From: Thermococcus sp.
GTDB taxonomy: Archaea > Methanobacteriota_B > Thermococci > Thermococcales > Thermococcaceae
DNA: 58,732 nucleotides
NCBI RefSeq assembly: GCF_027023865.1
Contig: NZ_JALVUC010000001.1
Location: forward strand, 1-58,732
Reading direction: 5' to 3'
Every line of letters starts with the position of its first letter. Position 1 is the stretch's first letter. Under the pieces are notes generated by a model, which did no database searches, was not told the origin of the DNA, and saw only the letters and a program-made list of their open reading frames with translations. A program made the position numbers and the translations under genes. Below are positions 44,253 to 53,982 of this stretch, piece after piece.

Positions 44253-45116
44253 ATGGAGGACATCCTCATTCCGAAGGAGAGGACCGACGCGGTCGTGTTC
44301 ATCGGCGTTGACAGGCGAGAGAACGTTGAGTTCATAAAGGTCTATGCGGTCAGCGAGGAAACCGCTTTGGAGGCGTTAGAGGCTTTTATGAATGCGAAAG
44401 GCCTTCATCCAGCCGATTACCGTCTCGTGGGCAGAGGCAGGGAGAAGACCTCGGGAAAGCGGGCGATAACCACACGCACCGAGGAGGAGCTGTCCGCCCT
44501 CGCCTCAAGGCTCGGCCTCAAACTCCTCTCGAATGGCGTTCTTCACGTTGGTGATGCAGAGGAACTCTACCAGCTCACGCTCCTCAGCGAGGAACTCTAC
44601 GGGAGGCTGAAGGAGGAGCGCTCCGGGGGGAGCCTGGAGAAGAGGAATAGAGGACTGACCATCAGCATCAGAAAAACCCTTGAACTCGGCCTTCCCACGC
44701 TGGTCGTCAACCTGCGCGGAATCAACCTCGAACCCCTGATTCCAGATGGGGCACTTCTACTTAGGGAGCCTTCCCTTACTGAGGTTTTGGAGATGATGAA
44801 TGAGAAGGTTGTCGTCGTGGAGACGGTTTGGCCAGAAAAATACACTAGGATTCCTTTCGCGGTTAGGATGAACCTTCCACCCATGGCAAGGGAGGAGTTT
44901 GCCGGCGAGCTGGGGAGGAGGCTTGGCCTTCCGGTTGACCCGTCCCTCTTCACGGACTACCCTGAGTGGCTTCTAAACTACAGGAACCTCGACTTCCTTG
45001 TGGCAATTGTTAAGAAACTCATGGAAAAAGGGATAAATAGAGATGCCGCCCTTGAGACGGCCGTCGTGGTCAACCTCGGCTTCATCCCATCAGATTTTGG
45101 AGGACTCGGGGATTAG
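44253..45116 (+). CDS. Protein of unknown function, 287 residues
   Basis: No family was recognised. The N-terminal part (TDAVVFIGVDRRENVEFIKVYAVSEETALEALEAFM) looks like an alternating alpha/beta domain. A later region (GLTISIRKTLELGLPTLVVNLRGINLEP...REPSLTEVLEMM) suggests a second one, and the C-terminus is helical. There are no membrane segments and no obvious catalytic motif. The ATG at 44253 has GGCGGTGAG upstream; a GTG at 44247 is in frame. It follows the phosphoesterase gene and overlaps the next, convergent gene by 4 bases. Confidence 0.6.
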   Translation: MEDILIPKERTDAVVFIGVDRRENVEFIKVYAVSEETALEALEAFMNAKGLHPADYRLVGRGREKTSGKRAITTRTEEELSALASRLGLKLLSNGVLHVGDAEELYQLTLLSEELYGRLKEERSGGSLEKRNRGLTISIRKTLELGLPTLVVNLRGINLEPLIPDGALLLREPSLTEVLEMMNEKVVVVETVWPEKYTRIPFAVRMNLPPMAREEFAGELGRRLGLPVDPSLFTDYPEWLLNYRNLDFLVAIVKKLMEKGINRDAALETAVVVNLGFIPSDFGGLGD

Positions 45117-45700
45117 CTTCTCAGGGCCGAGAAGTATCTTTTGACCGCTCCTTTAAAGTCGGGGTTGTGTTTTCCGAGCGCGGCATTGATAAGCTCCTTC
45201 AGCTTTTCATCCTCGGCGATATACCCCAGGAGAAGGCCCTCGTCGACGCTCAGCTCAGAGAGAAAAGATGCCCCATCCAAGAAAGCTTTTCTGTCTCCCT
45301 CTTCCGCGAGAACCTTGAGCCACTCGAGGTATGGCCTGACCTTTTTGACCCTCCCCTGGAACTCCAGCCAGTCTACTGAGAGTCTACCGCCGGGTGAGAT
45401 GTATTTTCCTGGGCTTTCAAGGTATGGCCTCAGCCTTTCTCCAAGCTTTGAGCCTAGGAGCTTCCCTTTGAAGGCCTCCAGTGAGTTGTAGTCTCCGCTC
45501 AGCCTTTTCTTGTCAACGAAGTCAAGGGAGTCGAAGAGCGCTACTCCCGTCAGATAACAGAGGGCTGCGAAGGGGATTTCCGACAGGATGATGCCCTCTT
45601 TTGTGACCCTGATGGGGCTTCCTATCTTTCTCTCACGCCCTTCCAAAAGGGTTCCCAAGGGATAGCTGAGGCTTTTTAGGCAGAACTCAAGCTCGTCCAT
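45113..45700 (-). CDS. Protein of unknown function, 195 residues
   Basis: This is a mostly helical soluble protein with no recognised family. It includes CLKSLSYPLGTLLEG near the start, DFVDKKRLSGDYNSLEAFKGKLLGSKLGERL in the middle and AALGKHNPDFKGAVKRYFSALRS at the end. The ATG at 45700 is chosen for the GGTGGGAGA directly upstream; longer in-frame starts to 45778 lack this. It is divergent from rtcA, which has a similar GGTGGGAG site. Confidence 0.6.
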   Translation of the reverse strand: MDELEFCLKSLSYPLGTLLEGRERKIGSPIRVTKEGIILSEIPFAALCYLTGVALFDSLDFVDKKRLSGDYNSLEAFKGKLLGSKLGERLRPYLESPGKYISPGGRLSVDWLEFQGRVKKVRPYLEWLKVLAEEGDRKAFLDGASFLSELSVDEGLLLGYIAEDEKLKELINAALGKHNPDFKGAVKRYFSALRS

Positions 45701-45759
45701 TCTCCCACCACTGGAGTTTTTACCCTGGATACTAAAAGCCTTTTCGTCAGGTTTTTTAG

Positions 45760-46824
<1,065 letters not shown>

Positions 46825-46861
46825 CGAAGGGATTAGATACTCCCACTCCGAATTCTTTGTG

Positions 46862-47282
46862 ATGTCTATGTTCAGGCGGGTCGAACACGAGAGGTGGATG
46901 GAGCAGGCGGAGAAGACCCTTCGCTCCGTCCTCAGGGACTTGGAAGGTGGAGATTATGAGTGGGTGAGCTTCAAGGCCCAGCAGGTGGCAGAGCTGGCGG
47001 TTAAGGCACTCCTTCGGGAAGTGGGCTTTGCCCCCATCGGCCACTCCATAACAAGACTTCTCAGAAACCTGTGAGATGAATGCTTTGATGTCTTGAGAGA
47101 CTTGTTCCACATGGCTATGGAACTTAACTATGAACTAATAGCACCCCACTGTCCAGATGCCTACCCTGAGGGTTCTCCCTTTGAGTACTACTCGGAGGGC
47201 GTGGCCCCTGGAGATGATTGATTATGCTGAGGAAGTCCTCAACTTCGTCAAAAGAACGGCAGAGCGCCTCACTGGGGATTGA
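46862..47282 (+). pseudogene. HEPN-domain gene with a stop codon and a frameshift
   Basis: Read through, this gives a HEPN domain protein of about 140 residues: HERWMEQAEKTLRSVLRDLEGGDYEWVSFKAQQVAELAVKA is the typical first half. An in-frame TGA at 47072-47074 interrupts it, followed by CFDVLRDLFHMAMELNYELIAPHCPDAYPEG. Near 47212 an extra C shifts the frame; corrected, it continues EMIDYAEEVLNFVKRTAERL. HEPN proteins pair with MNT nucleotidyltransferases as toxin-antitoxin modules, and a broken MNT gene follows directly. Confidence 0.75.
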
Positions 47283-47574
47283 GAGTTTTGTGCAGAGTAG
47301 TTGGCTACTCCAACGGTGACGTCACGGTTGTTCCCTTTGGCTCCACGGCGAGGGTAACTACGACGAGGAGAGCTACATAGACGTGCTCATAGTGTCTGAA
47401 GTTGATTTCGATAGGCTACTGATAGGCGTTGTAATTGAGGTCCTTTTCAAATATGGCGAGCTGGTAGATCCCATCATTATTAAGCCGGAAGAGCTCAAAA
47501 GAAGAAGTAATGGCTTCCTTAAAACGATAATTAGTGGAGAAAACTCTCTCTACTCCTCCACCTCAACCCCATAG
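47279..47574 (+). pseudogene. MNT nucleotidyltransferase (antitoxin) gene, frameshifted
   Basis: One frame reads GYSNGDVTVVPFGSTAR, the MNT start with the GSxAR motif. A one-base loss near 47352 then moves the frame to NYDEESYIDVLIVSEVDFDRLL and on to a stop at 47574. The catalytic SDxD motif reads SYID, so the first catalytic Asp is replaced by Tyr. The gene is therefore doubly damaged. Its 3' end overlaps the end of the convergent TatD-like gene. Confidence 0.7.
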
Positions 47575-48395
47575 ACCTTCTCTGGATTCTCGACATGGAT
47601 TTTGTAAACGTCCTCCTCTGTGAAAACTCCGTTCTGCAGGAAAGCCTTCGTTCTCTTTGGAACGGTTTTCGGTCCCAGGACAGCCCCCGGCCGCCTTTTG
47701 TCGTCTATGTAGTCCGTCTCCATCATAAACCTGTTTCCCTGCTCTATCGCGGCTTTTATGTTCTTCCTGCTCGCGATTACGCTTGGGAAGACGCCGACCT
47801 CCTCAGCCACCTTGATCAGCGGTGGAGAGAAGTGTTTGACAACCTTGTACGGCTTTATTCCAACCTCTTTCACATACCCCCCGAGTTCTCTGAACTTCTC
47901 CTCGTCGAAGCTCTCCGTGTGCAGCTGGACTGCGCAGTCTGCCTCCTTAGCAAGGCTCATGCCATACTTCATAAGCTCTATGCTTGCCTGCCATATCTCC
48001 GCGGGAACCTCGTAGTGTGGCCTGCCTATCTCACCTATGCCTATCGCCTTCCCATCGAGGCAGAGCTTTTGCGCGTATTCCAAAGCTCTCATGACTTCGC
48101 TCTTTGCATATTCGAGGCCCTTTTCCCTCGCTAGGTAGTCGAACTCGGCAGGGTGGACGCCAACGATGGCGTAGGCCTTCACAGGGGTCTCTTTGTTAAT
48201 CCTCTCAACCAGCTCAATGTGGAAGTCCATTGCCTTGGTGAAGTCCTCCGTCTTGAGGCCTGGGAAACCGTAGTCGTGGGCACTCTTATAGACGACGACG
48301 AGATGAGTGCCTCCGGCTTTGTGGAACTCCTCAACAGCATCGAGAAACAGCCCGTGATAAGGGTCGACGTGAAAGTGGTTGTCCCAGATTATCAT
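47550..48395 (-). CDS. TatD-related metal-dependent hydrolase
   Basis: This 281-residue amidohydrolase-superfamily TIM barrel begins with the metal-binding HFHVDPYHG. It continues with VGVHPAEF, the Glu in GIGEIGRPHYEVP, the His in VQLHTESFD and KHFSPP, and the Asp in METDYIDD, all in TatD order. TatD enzymes are often DNases, but this archaeal branch is uncharacterised. The start is the ATG at 48395, with GTGATGTT upstream. The neighbouring EF-Tu-like gene lies 10 bases upstream on the same strand, so co-transcription is likely. Confidence 0.88.
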   Translation of the reverse strand: MIIWDNHFHVDPYHGLFLDAVEEFHKAGGTHLVVVYKSAHDYGFPGLKTEDFTKAMDFHIELVERINKETPVKAYAIVGVHPAEFDYLAREKGLEYAKSEVMRALEYAQKLCLDGKAIGIGEIGRPHYEVPAEIWQASIELMKYGMSLAKEADCAVQLHTESFDEEKFRELGGYVKEVGIKPYKVVKHFSPPLIKVAEEVGVFPSVIASRKNIKAAIEQGNRFMMETDYIDDKRRPGAVLGPKTVPKRTKAFLQNGVFTEEDVYKIHVENPEKVYGVEVEE

Positions 48396-48404
48396 AACAT
48401 CACC

Positions 48405-48725
48405 TCACGATTGATAAACTTCAATGGCATCACCGTCCCTAAGCTTTAGCGTTCCCTCAAGAACCAGTGCCACCCGGTCGCCTTCGACTGCGAAATCCAC
48501 TTTCCGGTTCTGGATGTGTATCTCCCTTACAAGGGCTATCCCATCGCCCTTCAGCTTGTAGCCCGGGTAGATTACTCCGTCAAGGACGACCCCGCCAAGA
48601 ACCTGCCTCCCGAGTATGGAAGTAACCCCAGCCACTTGAAATCTTCCGACAGGTTTCTTTGACACCACCTCCTCCTTATCCGTTTTCCTGTCAGTCCATC
48701 GGCGAATTCTGCTCCAGATACTCAT
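48405..48725 (-). CDS. Small EF-Tu-domain-2-like, probable tRNA-binding protein
   Basis: This protein of about 106 residues has a basic N-terminus (SIWSRIRRWTDRKTDKEE) and a beta-barrel resembling domain 2 of translational GTPases (VGRFQVAGVTSILGRQVLGGVVLDGVIYPGYKLKG...VREIHIQNRKVDFAVEGDRVALVLEG). Thermococcales proteins of this kind have been named tRNA-binding Pbp11; the match is from memory. The ATG at 48725 overlaps the stop of the upstream DUF257 gene (ATGA). It is the third gene of an operon with two DUF257 paralogues. Confidence 0.65.
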   Translation of the reverse strand: MSIWSRIRRWTDRKTDKEEVVSKKPVGRFQVAGVTSILGRQVLGGVVLDGVIYPGYKLKGDGIALVREIHIQNRKVDFAVEGDRVALVLEGTLKLRDGDAIEVYQS

Positions 48726-49420
48726 TCCCACCATCGGACTATTTCCCTTGGGGAGATGAGGATATGACCCTTATGGGCTAGGAGAGTGAACGGAGACTTC
48801 CTGAACCTTATCTTTACGAGTTCTTCCTCATCACTGAGCTGGACGACCGACGTTGCTATGTCCTCTAGGAAAGGCAGGGGGTTGAACTTCAGCTTTTCGA
48901 CCACTGGGCGCTCGATTATGTAGACGTTCTTGCTCCTTCTGCTGCCGAGTTTTCTGCGGATAAGGTTGAGGAGGGTGTATGTGTTGTATATCCCCTTCTG
49001 GAACACCAGAAGCCGCTCAAGCCCGAGGACTAGGTGGATGTATCTCTCGTAGGACAGTTTCTCAAGCTCGCGCTCCAGCTTTCTCTGGTAGACGTTTGGA
49101 TCCTCTTCGAACTCTATCCTGCCGACAACGTTGCCGACTTCCTGACTCCCACCTACCTTTATGACGTTGACGTCCTTCATTCCGGGGGAGAATCCCATAA
49201 GCTTGAGGTGGGTCGCATAAACCGGGAGTGTGTCGAAGATGTCCTCAATTACGAGGGGTATACCGTTTTTCTCGGAAAATGCCTTAAAGAAGTAAAGGGT
49301 GAACTCCGTCCCGAAGACTGAGCTGTTCTCCACTATGGTAAGTCCGCCGGTTTTTATGTTCTCTATAAGCTTTTCCAGGTCCTCGGCGGTCGTCAACACG
49401 GGCTTTTTCAGCTCCATCAT
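48722..49420 (-). CDS. DUF257 family protein, copy 2
   Basis: This 232-residue member of the Thermococcales-restricted DUF257 family has a RecA/KaiC-like overall pattern without a Walker A: an early strand-helix (GGLTIVENSSVFGTEFTLYFFKAFSEKNGIPLVIEDIFDTL), then VIKVGGSQEVGNVVGRI and YIHLVLGLERLLVF. It shares this series of blocks with the upstream gene (for example IDDDFDTL, TGGKEEEVGNVVARV, LNLVLGIENLFLF). The start is ATG at 49420 (or 49417), overlapping the upstream stop. The function is unknown. Confidence 0.8.
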   Translation of the reverse strand: MMELKKPVLTTAEDLEKLIENIKTGGLTIVENSSVFGTEFTLYFFKAFSEKNGIPLVIEDIFDTLPVYATHLKLMGFSPGMKDVNVIKVGGSQEVGNVVGRIEFEEDPNVYQRKLERELEKLSYERYIHLVLGLERLLVFQKGIYNTYTLLNLIRRKLGSRRSKNVYIIERPVVEKLKFNPLPFLEDIATSVVQLSDEEELVKIRFRKSPFTLLAHKGHILISPREIVRWWE

Positions 49421-50088
49421 GCTCCCAGCCCCCTGACGGCGATGTCGAACTTCTTCCCCGTGAGGGAGGGATTGACGCTCTTCTTTACATTTCCCCTGGC
49501 TCCCGTTGGGTAGGGATTCATTTTTATCACCGTGGTGGATATCCGTTCGAGTTCCTCCAGGACACCGCTTGATAGGGTTTCAAGTGCCTCCCTGTTCACG
49601 AGGTAGAATGCTTTCCTTCTCCTGTTCCCCAAGAAGCGTTGAATGCTGAGTATGAGCTGGTAGGAGTTGAGTGAGCTTCTCATAAAGAGGAACAGGTTCT
49701 CAATTCCCAAAACGAGGTTCAGCATGGGGTACTGTGCATCGCCGAGAACTCTCCTCCCCGCTTCCTCATAGTTCCTTATATAAACCCCCGCGTCCGGGTG
49801 GAAAGCTACTCTCGCCACAACGTTTCCAACTTCTTCCTCCTTTCCTCCGGTTTTTATGACCTTAGCACCGCTGAGATCCATTTCAACCCCCAAGAACCTC
49901 GCGCGAGTGGCTATCGTGTGCAGGGTGTCGAAGTCGTCGTCTATGAGTAGCGGAACCTTCCGCTCTTTGGAATATTCAACGAATGCCTTCAGAACGAACT
50001 CGGGGATATAGGATGGGGTGTACTCAAGCAGAACCGTCTCCCCTGGAAGAATGGAGTCGAGTATCTCAAAAGCGTCCTCCCATTCCAT
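49417..50088 (-). CDS. DUF257 family protein, copy 1
   Basis: This 223-residue paralogue of the following gene has the same order of conserved blocks: GETVLLEYTPSYIPEFVLKAFVEY, PLLIDDDFDTLHTIATRARFLG, TGGKEEEVGNVVARVAF, LNLVLGIENLFLFMRS and RFLGNRRRKAFYLVN. The loss of a P-loop in a RecA-like layout suggests a binding rather than ATPase role, which is inference. It is the first gene of a three-gene operon with overlapping starts and stops. The ATG at 50088 follows GGTGAGACC. Confidence 0.8.
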   Translation of the reverse strand: MEWEDAFEILDSILPGETVLLEYTPSYIPEFVLKAFVEYSKERKVPLLIDDDFDTLHTIATRARFLGVEMDLSGAKVIKTGGKEEEVGNVVARVAFHPDAGVYIRNYEEAGRRVLGDAQYPMLNLVLGIENLFLFMRSSLNSYQLILSIQRFLGNRRRKAFYLVNREALETLSSGVLEELERISTTVIKMNPYPTGARGNVKKSVNPSLTGKKFDIAVRGLGA

Positions 50089-50180
50089 GGTCTCACCATG
50101 TAGAACTGTCCACGGAAGGATATAAACCTTTCACCCGCTTCGGAGGTGCTTTAAATAAAGAAATATTAAATAAGAAATAG

Positions 50181-51083
50181 CTAAATCACAGCAGGAGTCC
50201 CCGGAATCCTCGGGAAGGGTTGCACCTCGGCTATGTGCTCCGCTCCCACCATATACCGAACCAGTCTTTCTACGCCTATCCCTGCCCCCGCGCTGGGCCG
50301 CAACAGGCCAGCTTTGGCGACTTCAAGGTAGGGCCTGAACGCTTCGAGGCTTATCCCGGCTTTCCTCATCTTCCTGACTATAACCTTATACTCCCACTCC
50401 CTCTCGCCACCGCTGGAAACTTCTCCATAGCCCCCGGGTAGGTAGAGGTCATAGTTCCTGAAGTGGCCGGGCTTCTCGGGGTCTTCCCTGTCGTAAAACT
50501 CCCTCTCAATGTCCGTTATCCAGAATGGCTCCTTCATAAGTCTGCTTGCCTCTTCTTCACTCCCGAATTCCTCTTTTATCTCCTCCAGGGTAAAGCGCCT
50601 GAATGGTGGTCTCACCCGAGGTATCCTTCTCTCAAGTCCCCAGCTTCTCGCCTCCTTAAAGAGGCCACTGATGAGGTCCTCGATGAGTTTTATAACGTCG
50701 GCCATGCTCGCTCCGGCAATCTCAAAGTCGAACTGGGTAAACTCGTAGGTATGCCTTCCGTCGTCGGCGCTCCTTCCCTCAAGTCTGATGTTCGGTGAGA
50801 GGATGAATAGTTTGTCTATCCCCATCGCCACCGCCATCTGTTTGTGAAGTATCATACTATGAGTTAGTCTAAGCCTTTCCCCGTATACTTCAACTTCCAG
50901 AGGCTTCAGGGCTTCTCGTGCGGCAGGGTCTGGCCAGAGTGGGTCAGTTATCGAGCTGAGCATCACGGGAAGGAGCCACTTGAAGCCCCTGCCCACCATG
51001 TATCTTGTCATGTAGTCAATGACTCTCGTCTGAACTTCCATAATTGGTTCAATTTTTCTGGTCACGATTTGGAGAGCGTCCAT
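50181..51083 (-). CDS. Archaeal asparagine synthetase related to AsnRS
   Basis: This 300-residue class II aminoacyl-tRNA synthetase catalytic core lacks an anticodon-binding domain. Motif 2 is FILSPNIRLEGR with RHTYEFTQFDFEIAG, and motif 3 is GAGIGVERLVRY. It matches the archaeal AsnRS-like family, shown in Pyrococcus to make asparagine from aspartate and ammonia like AsnA. The ATG at 51083 is chosen for GGGTGAT just upstream. The AT-rich 110 bases upstream contain palindromic-looking TTTTATGCAAGAAATT segments that may hold its promoter. It forms an interesting counterpart to the asparaginase at 16.7-17.7 kb. Confidence 0.88.
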   Translation of the reverse strand: MDALQIVTRKIEPIMEVQTRVIDYMTRYMVGRGFKWLLPVMLSSITDPLWPDPAAREALKPLEVEVYGERLRLTHSMILHKQMAVAMGIDKLFILSPNIRLEGRSADDGRHTYEFTQFDFEIAGASMADVIKLIEDLISGLFKEARSWGLERRIPRVRPPFRRFTLEEIKEEFGSEEEASRLMKEPFWITDIEREFYDREDPEKPGHFRNYDLYLPGGYGEVSSGGEREWEYKVIVRKMRKAGISLEAFRPYLEVAKAGLLRPSAGAGIGVERLVRYMVGAEHIAEVQPFPRIPGTPAVI

Positions 51084-51281
51084 ATCAATCACCCATTTGT
51101 TGTCAAATCGCTCTCCCTTTATGCATTTTATGCAAGAAATTTTGGATTTTAGGCAAAATATGACATTTGACTGGCTAATTTTTTGGATGAATAACTGAAT
51201 TTATGGCTTTAAACTGACGTTTGCTTCTTCCTTTGTCGATAACGTTATAACCTTCTACAGGAAACCCTACTTGGTGGTAAG

Positions 51282-51863
51282 ATGGGAGTTTACATATCCA
51301 CCCCCGAAGACCTCGTTCGCTATGGTTCCGCCACAGAGGAACAGCTTGAAACCCTGAAGAAGGCCCTCCTTGAGAGGAAGGACGTCCTAATCGTTGGTTC
51401 AAGCCGCTCTGGAAAGACGAAGCTCGTCGAAGCCCTTATGGGGTTCATACCCGACAACAGGAAGGTGGCGGTCATTACCGCCTATGGTGAGTTCAAGCCA
51501 TTCAAGCCTAACATCGTTGTCATAGATACACAGTTTGACAGCCGCTCCATGAAAGTGAGGACCTCTGAGGTTATCTCGAAGATTCGCGCTATAAACCCTG
51601 ATTACGTCGTCATCGACACGGTTCACACGATAGATGCTGCTAGGATATTCAGGGAGTTAATAGACGACTACTCATTCATCGTCACATCGCTCGCGCTCAT
51701 CGACAACATAGAGGACGAGGTAAAGCACTGGCTGGGGATAGACGGTGGGACATTCGACAAGTTCGATGTCGTTGTTGAACTCAGGAGGGACTGGAGGACG
51801 GGGAAAAAGACCATAGATCGGATTTATGAAGTAAAAGACGGGACATTGAAAGTCCTTTTATAA
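51282..51863 (+). CDS. Small P-loop ATPase of the VirB11/CpaF-like (T2SS/T4P) type
   Basis: This 193-residue ATPase contains only the C-terminal core of VirB11/secretion ATPases. It starts VYISTPEDLVRYGSATEEQLETLKKALLERKDVLIVG and has Walker A GSSRSGKTK, an Asp-box-like KAVITAYGEF..FKPNIVVID and Walker B-like NPDYVVIDTVHT. The N-terminal domain of pilus ATPases is missing, so it may be a free-standing regulator. The ATG has TTGGTGGTAAG upstream and a TATA-like CGTTATAACC near 51240. It is convergent with a membrane protein gene, one base apart. Confidence 0.75.
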   Translation: MGVYISTPEDLVRYGSATEEQLETLKKALLERKDVLIVGSSRSGKTKLVEALMGFIPDNRKVAVITAYGEFKPFKPNIVVIDTQFDSRSMKVRTSEVISKIRAINPDYVVIDTVHTIDAARIFRELIDDYSFIVTSLALIDNIEDEVKHWLGIDGGTFDKFDVVVELRRDWRTGKKTIDRIYEVKDGTLKVLL

Positions 51864-52646
51864 TCATTCCTTCTTGACTTTCCTTGACTTTATCATATTT
51901 CCGATTTCCCTTATAACCCGTGTTTGGCTCTTCATGTTTAGGTAGCCGAGGCGCCAGGCAGTATACAGGAAAATGTTGAAGGCCAGTGTTACAACCAGCG
52001 CCAGCGTGAGCGAGCTGAAGGTTATCCCCGCCATACTGTATCGGGTTCTCCTGAACATCCCCAGGGAAACGTAGTCCTCGGGTGTCATGTGCCTTATCTC
52101 CAGATGCGCCCTTACAGTTCCGTTCTCGGGCAGAAGGGAAAGCATGTGGTTCCAAGTCACGACGTAGACTTTGATGTGGGTTCCTTTCTCGATGCAGTGG
52201 GGGACTGTGATGTTCTTTTCCACCCAAAGACAGCTCCCATCCGGCAGAATCCTACCGCGAACGTCCGCGTGGCCGTAGGTCTGGAAGTAGAACGTCCCAT
52301 TGTTTGGATTGATTTTAATGACCTCTATATCCTGCGTAGCCCCGCTGTAGACCAGCCCTCTAAAGAAGCGGTAGAGTCTGTCTATGAGTGAATTTGAGAA
52401 GTACTCGTCCCCCCAGACGATGTAGTAGCTTATGGTCCCGTCGTAATCCACCGTGTAAAGCACTCCAAGAGGGAGGTCGTCTGGTTTTGAGTAGATCGTC
52501 GGTAGATACTGGTTAACCTTCGCACTCTGCCAGGGAAGGTAGCCCTCAAGTGAATAGTCGCTTGAGGCTAGTCCTGCGAACCAGAAGATGAGAAAGTTCA
52601 GGACCAGCCATACGGTCAACCACTTCTTTGACACCGCGTTCCCCAC
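51864..52646 (-). CDS. Membrane protein of unknown function with extracellular domain
   Basis: This 260-residue protein has an N-terminal membrane helix or uncleaved signal (WLTVWLVLNFLIFWFAGLA), an external domain of about 170 residues with aromatic-rich strands and Asn-X-Thr sites, and a second helix (TFSSLTLALVVTLAFNIFLYTAW). A basic cytoplasmic tail follows (MIKSRKVKKE). This layout (two helices around an outside domain) also occurs in DUF5305-like and signal-peptidase-related proteins, but no catalytic residues were recognised. Confidence 0.65.
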   Translation of the reverse strand: MGNAVSKKWLTVWLVLNFLIFWFAGLASSDYSLEGYLPWQSAKVNQYLPTIYSKPDDLPLGVLYTVDYDGTISYYIVWGDEYFSNSLIDRLYRFFRGLVYSGATQDIEVIKINPNNGTFYFQTYGHADVRGRILPDGSCLWVEKNITVPHCIEKGTHIKVYVVTWNHMLSLLPENGTVRAHLEIRHMTPEDYVSLGMFRRTRYSMAGITFSSLTLALVVTLAFNIFLYTAWRLGYLNMKSQTRVIREIGNMIKSRKVKKE

Positions 52647-52663
52647 TAAAGAAAGAAGGAAAA

Positions 52664-53818
52664 TCAGCCCTTAAGCTTTTCCACGACCTCCCTCAGGTTG
52701 TCAAGCATCTCTTGAATATCCTCAAATGTCATGTACCCCATGTTGCCTATGCGGAAGGTCTTCTCCGCCACGCTTCCATAACCTTTAGCCAGCTCAAAGC
52801 CCCTCTCGCGCATCGCGTTGTAAAAGTCAACGCCCTTCATGCCCTCTGGAACGACGACCGCTGTAATGGTTGGACTCTCGTAGCCGGGCTCGGCCAGGAC
52901 GCTGAGCCCCATGTCATTGACACCCTCGCGTATGGTCTCACTCCTCTTTCTGTACATTCCAAGCCACTCTCCCTTACCTCCCATCTTCTCCACGATGCGG
53001 AGGGTGATGTTGAGGCCGAATATCTGCGGGAGCGGCGGGGTTGACGGCGTTCCCTTCTTCTTCTCGTTGAACTTCCTGTAAAGCGGAAGGTCGAAGTACC
53101 AGCCCCTCTCGGGCATCTTCTCTGCTATCTCGAAAACGCGCTCGCTGACGGCGGACACGGCCAGTCCCGGCGGGACACCGAAGGCCTTCTGGCTGCTCGC
53201 GAAGACGAGGTCGATGCCCCATTCATCGAACTTTATGTCTGCACCGCCCATCGCTGAAACGGCATCGACGAAGAGCAGTTTGTCGTGCTCGTGAACCACT
53301 TTCGCCAGCTCCGGGAGCGGGTTGAGAACGCCGGTCGAGGTCTCGTTGTAAGTTACAGTGACGGCATGAACGTCGGGGTTCTTCCTGAGTGCGTCATCAA
53401 GCTCCTCCGGCTTAACGGCCTGTCCGGGGTTCTTCTCTAAGACAACAGCCTTCCTTCCGTTGGCCCTGACGACGTCGGCGAAGCGTTTTCCGAAGGCACC
53501 TATGATGGTGACGAGAACCTTCCCGCCGCGGGGGACGGTGTTCCTCACAGTGGCCTCCATGAAGCCGGTGCCGGAGCTTGGGAAGAGTATAACCTCGCCA
53601 TTCTCTGCCTCCAAGAAGGCCTTAAGCCTGTTTAGTGTGTCAACGTGAACCTCTTTAGCCTCGGTAGAGCGGTGGCTGAACATCTGGACGGACATTATCG
53701 CGAGAACCTCGGGGAAGCAGGCGACTGGACCGGCAGTGAAAAGCTTGTATTTGGGCTTAACAAGCTCGTAGAGTTCCCTGTAAGCATCCTCATGCTCCAT
53801 GTCGAACCTGAGTTCCAT
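52664..53818 (-). CDS. Class V aminotransferase (alanine-glyoxylate/serine-pyruvate type)
   Basis: This 384-residue PLP enzyme has the PLP-binding Lys in FASSQKAFGVPPG. The upstream aspartate is in LLFVDAVSAMGGADIKFDEWGID, the nucleotide-phosphate loop is PSSGTGFMEATVRN, and GPVACFPEV is typical of the group. It exchanges amino groups between alanine or serine and glyoxylate or pyruvate; the actual pair is not evident. The ATG at 53818 has GAGGTGG upstream; the longer frame to 53941 is rejected as it runs into the promoter region of the divergent MFS gene. Confidence 0.92.
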   Translation of the reverse strand: MELRFDMEHEDAYRELYELVKPKYKLFTAGPVACFPEVLAIMSVQMFSHRSTEAKEVHVDTLNRLKAFLEAENGEVILFPSSGTGFMEATVRNTVPRGGKVLVTIIGAFGKRFADVVRANGRKAVVLEKNPGQAVKPEELDDALRKNPDVHAVTVTYNETSTGVLNPLPELAKVVHEHDKLLFVDAVSAMGGADIKFDEWGIDLVFASSQKAFGVPPGLAVSAVSERVFEIAEKMPERGWYFDLPLYRKFNEKKKGTPSTPPLPQIFGLNITLRIVEKMGGKGEWLGMYRKRSETIREGVNDMGLSVLAEPGYESPTITAVVVPEGMKGVDFYNAMRERGFELAKGYGSVAEKTFRIGNMGYMTFEDIQEMLDNLREVVEKLKG

Positions 53819-53982
53819 GATACCACCTCGGCGGGGGTTGAGGCGGAATCTATAAAAGGGTTCCTCCCGGCGGTGATGGGGTTTTGTTGAAGTTTTTTCT
53901 GATTTGAGTTCGGTGATGTGAAATCCCTTCAACCCGGCCAAGGCTTTTAAAATGTTTGAGACAACGCTTAGAAGGTGGTTTA

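Noticed and set aside
53819-53941. Longer start for the aminotransferase at 53941
   Set aside because: The extra 41 codons have no family similarity and the ATG at 53818 has GAGGTGG directly upstream.
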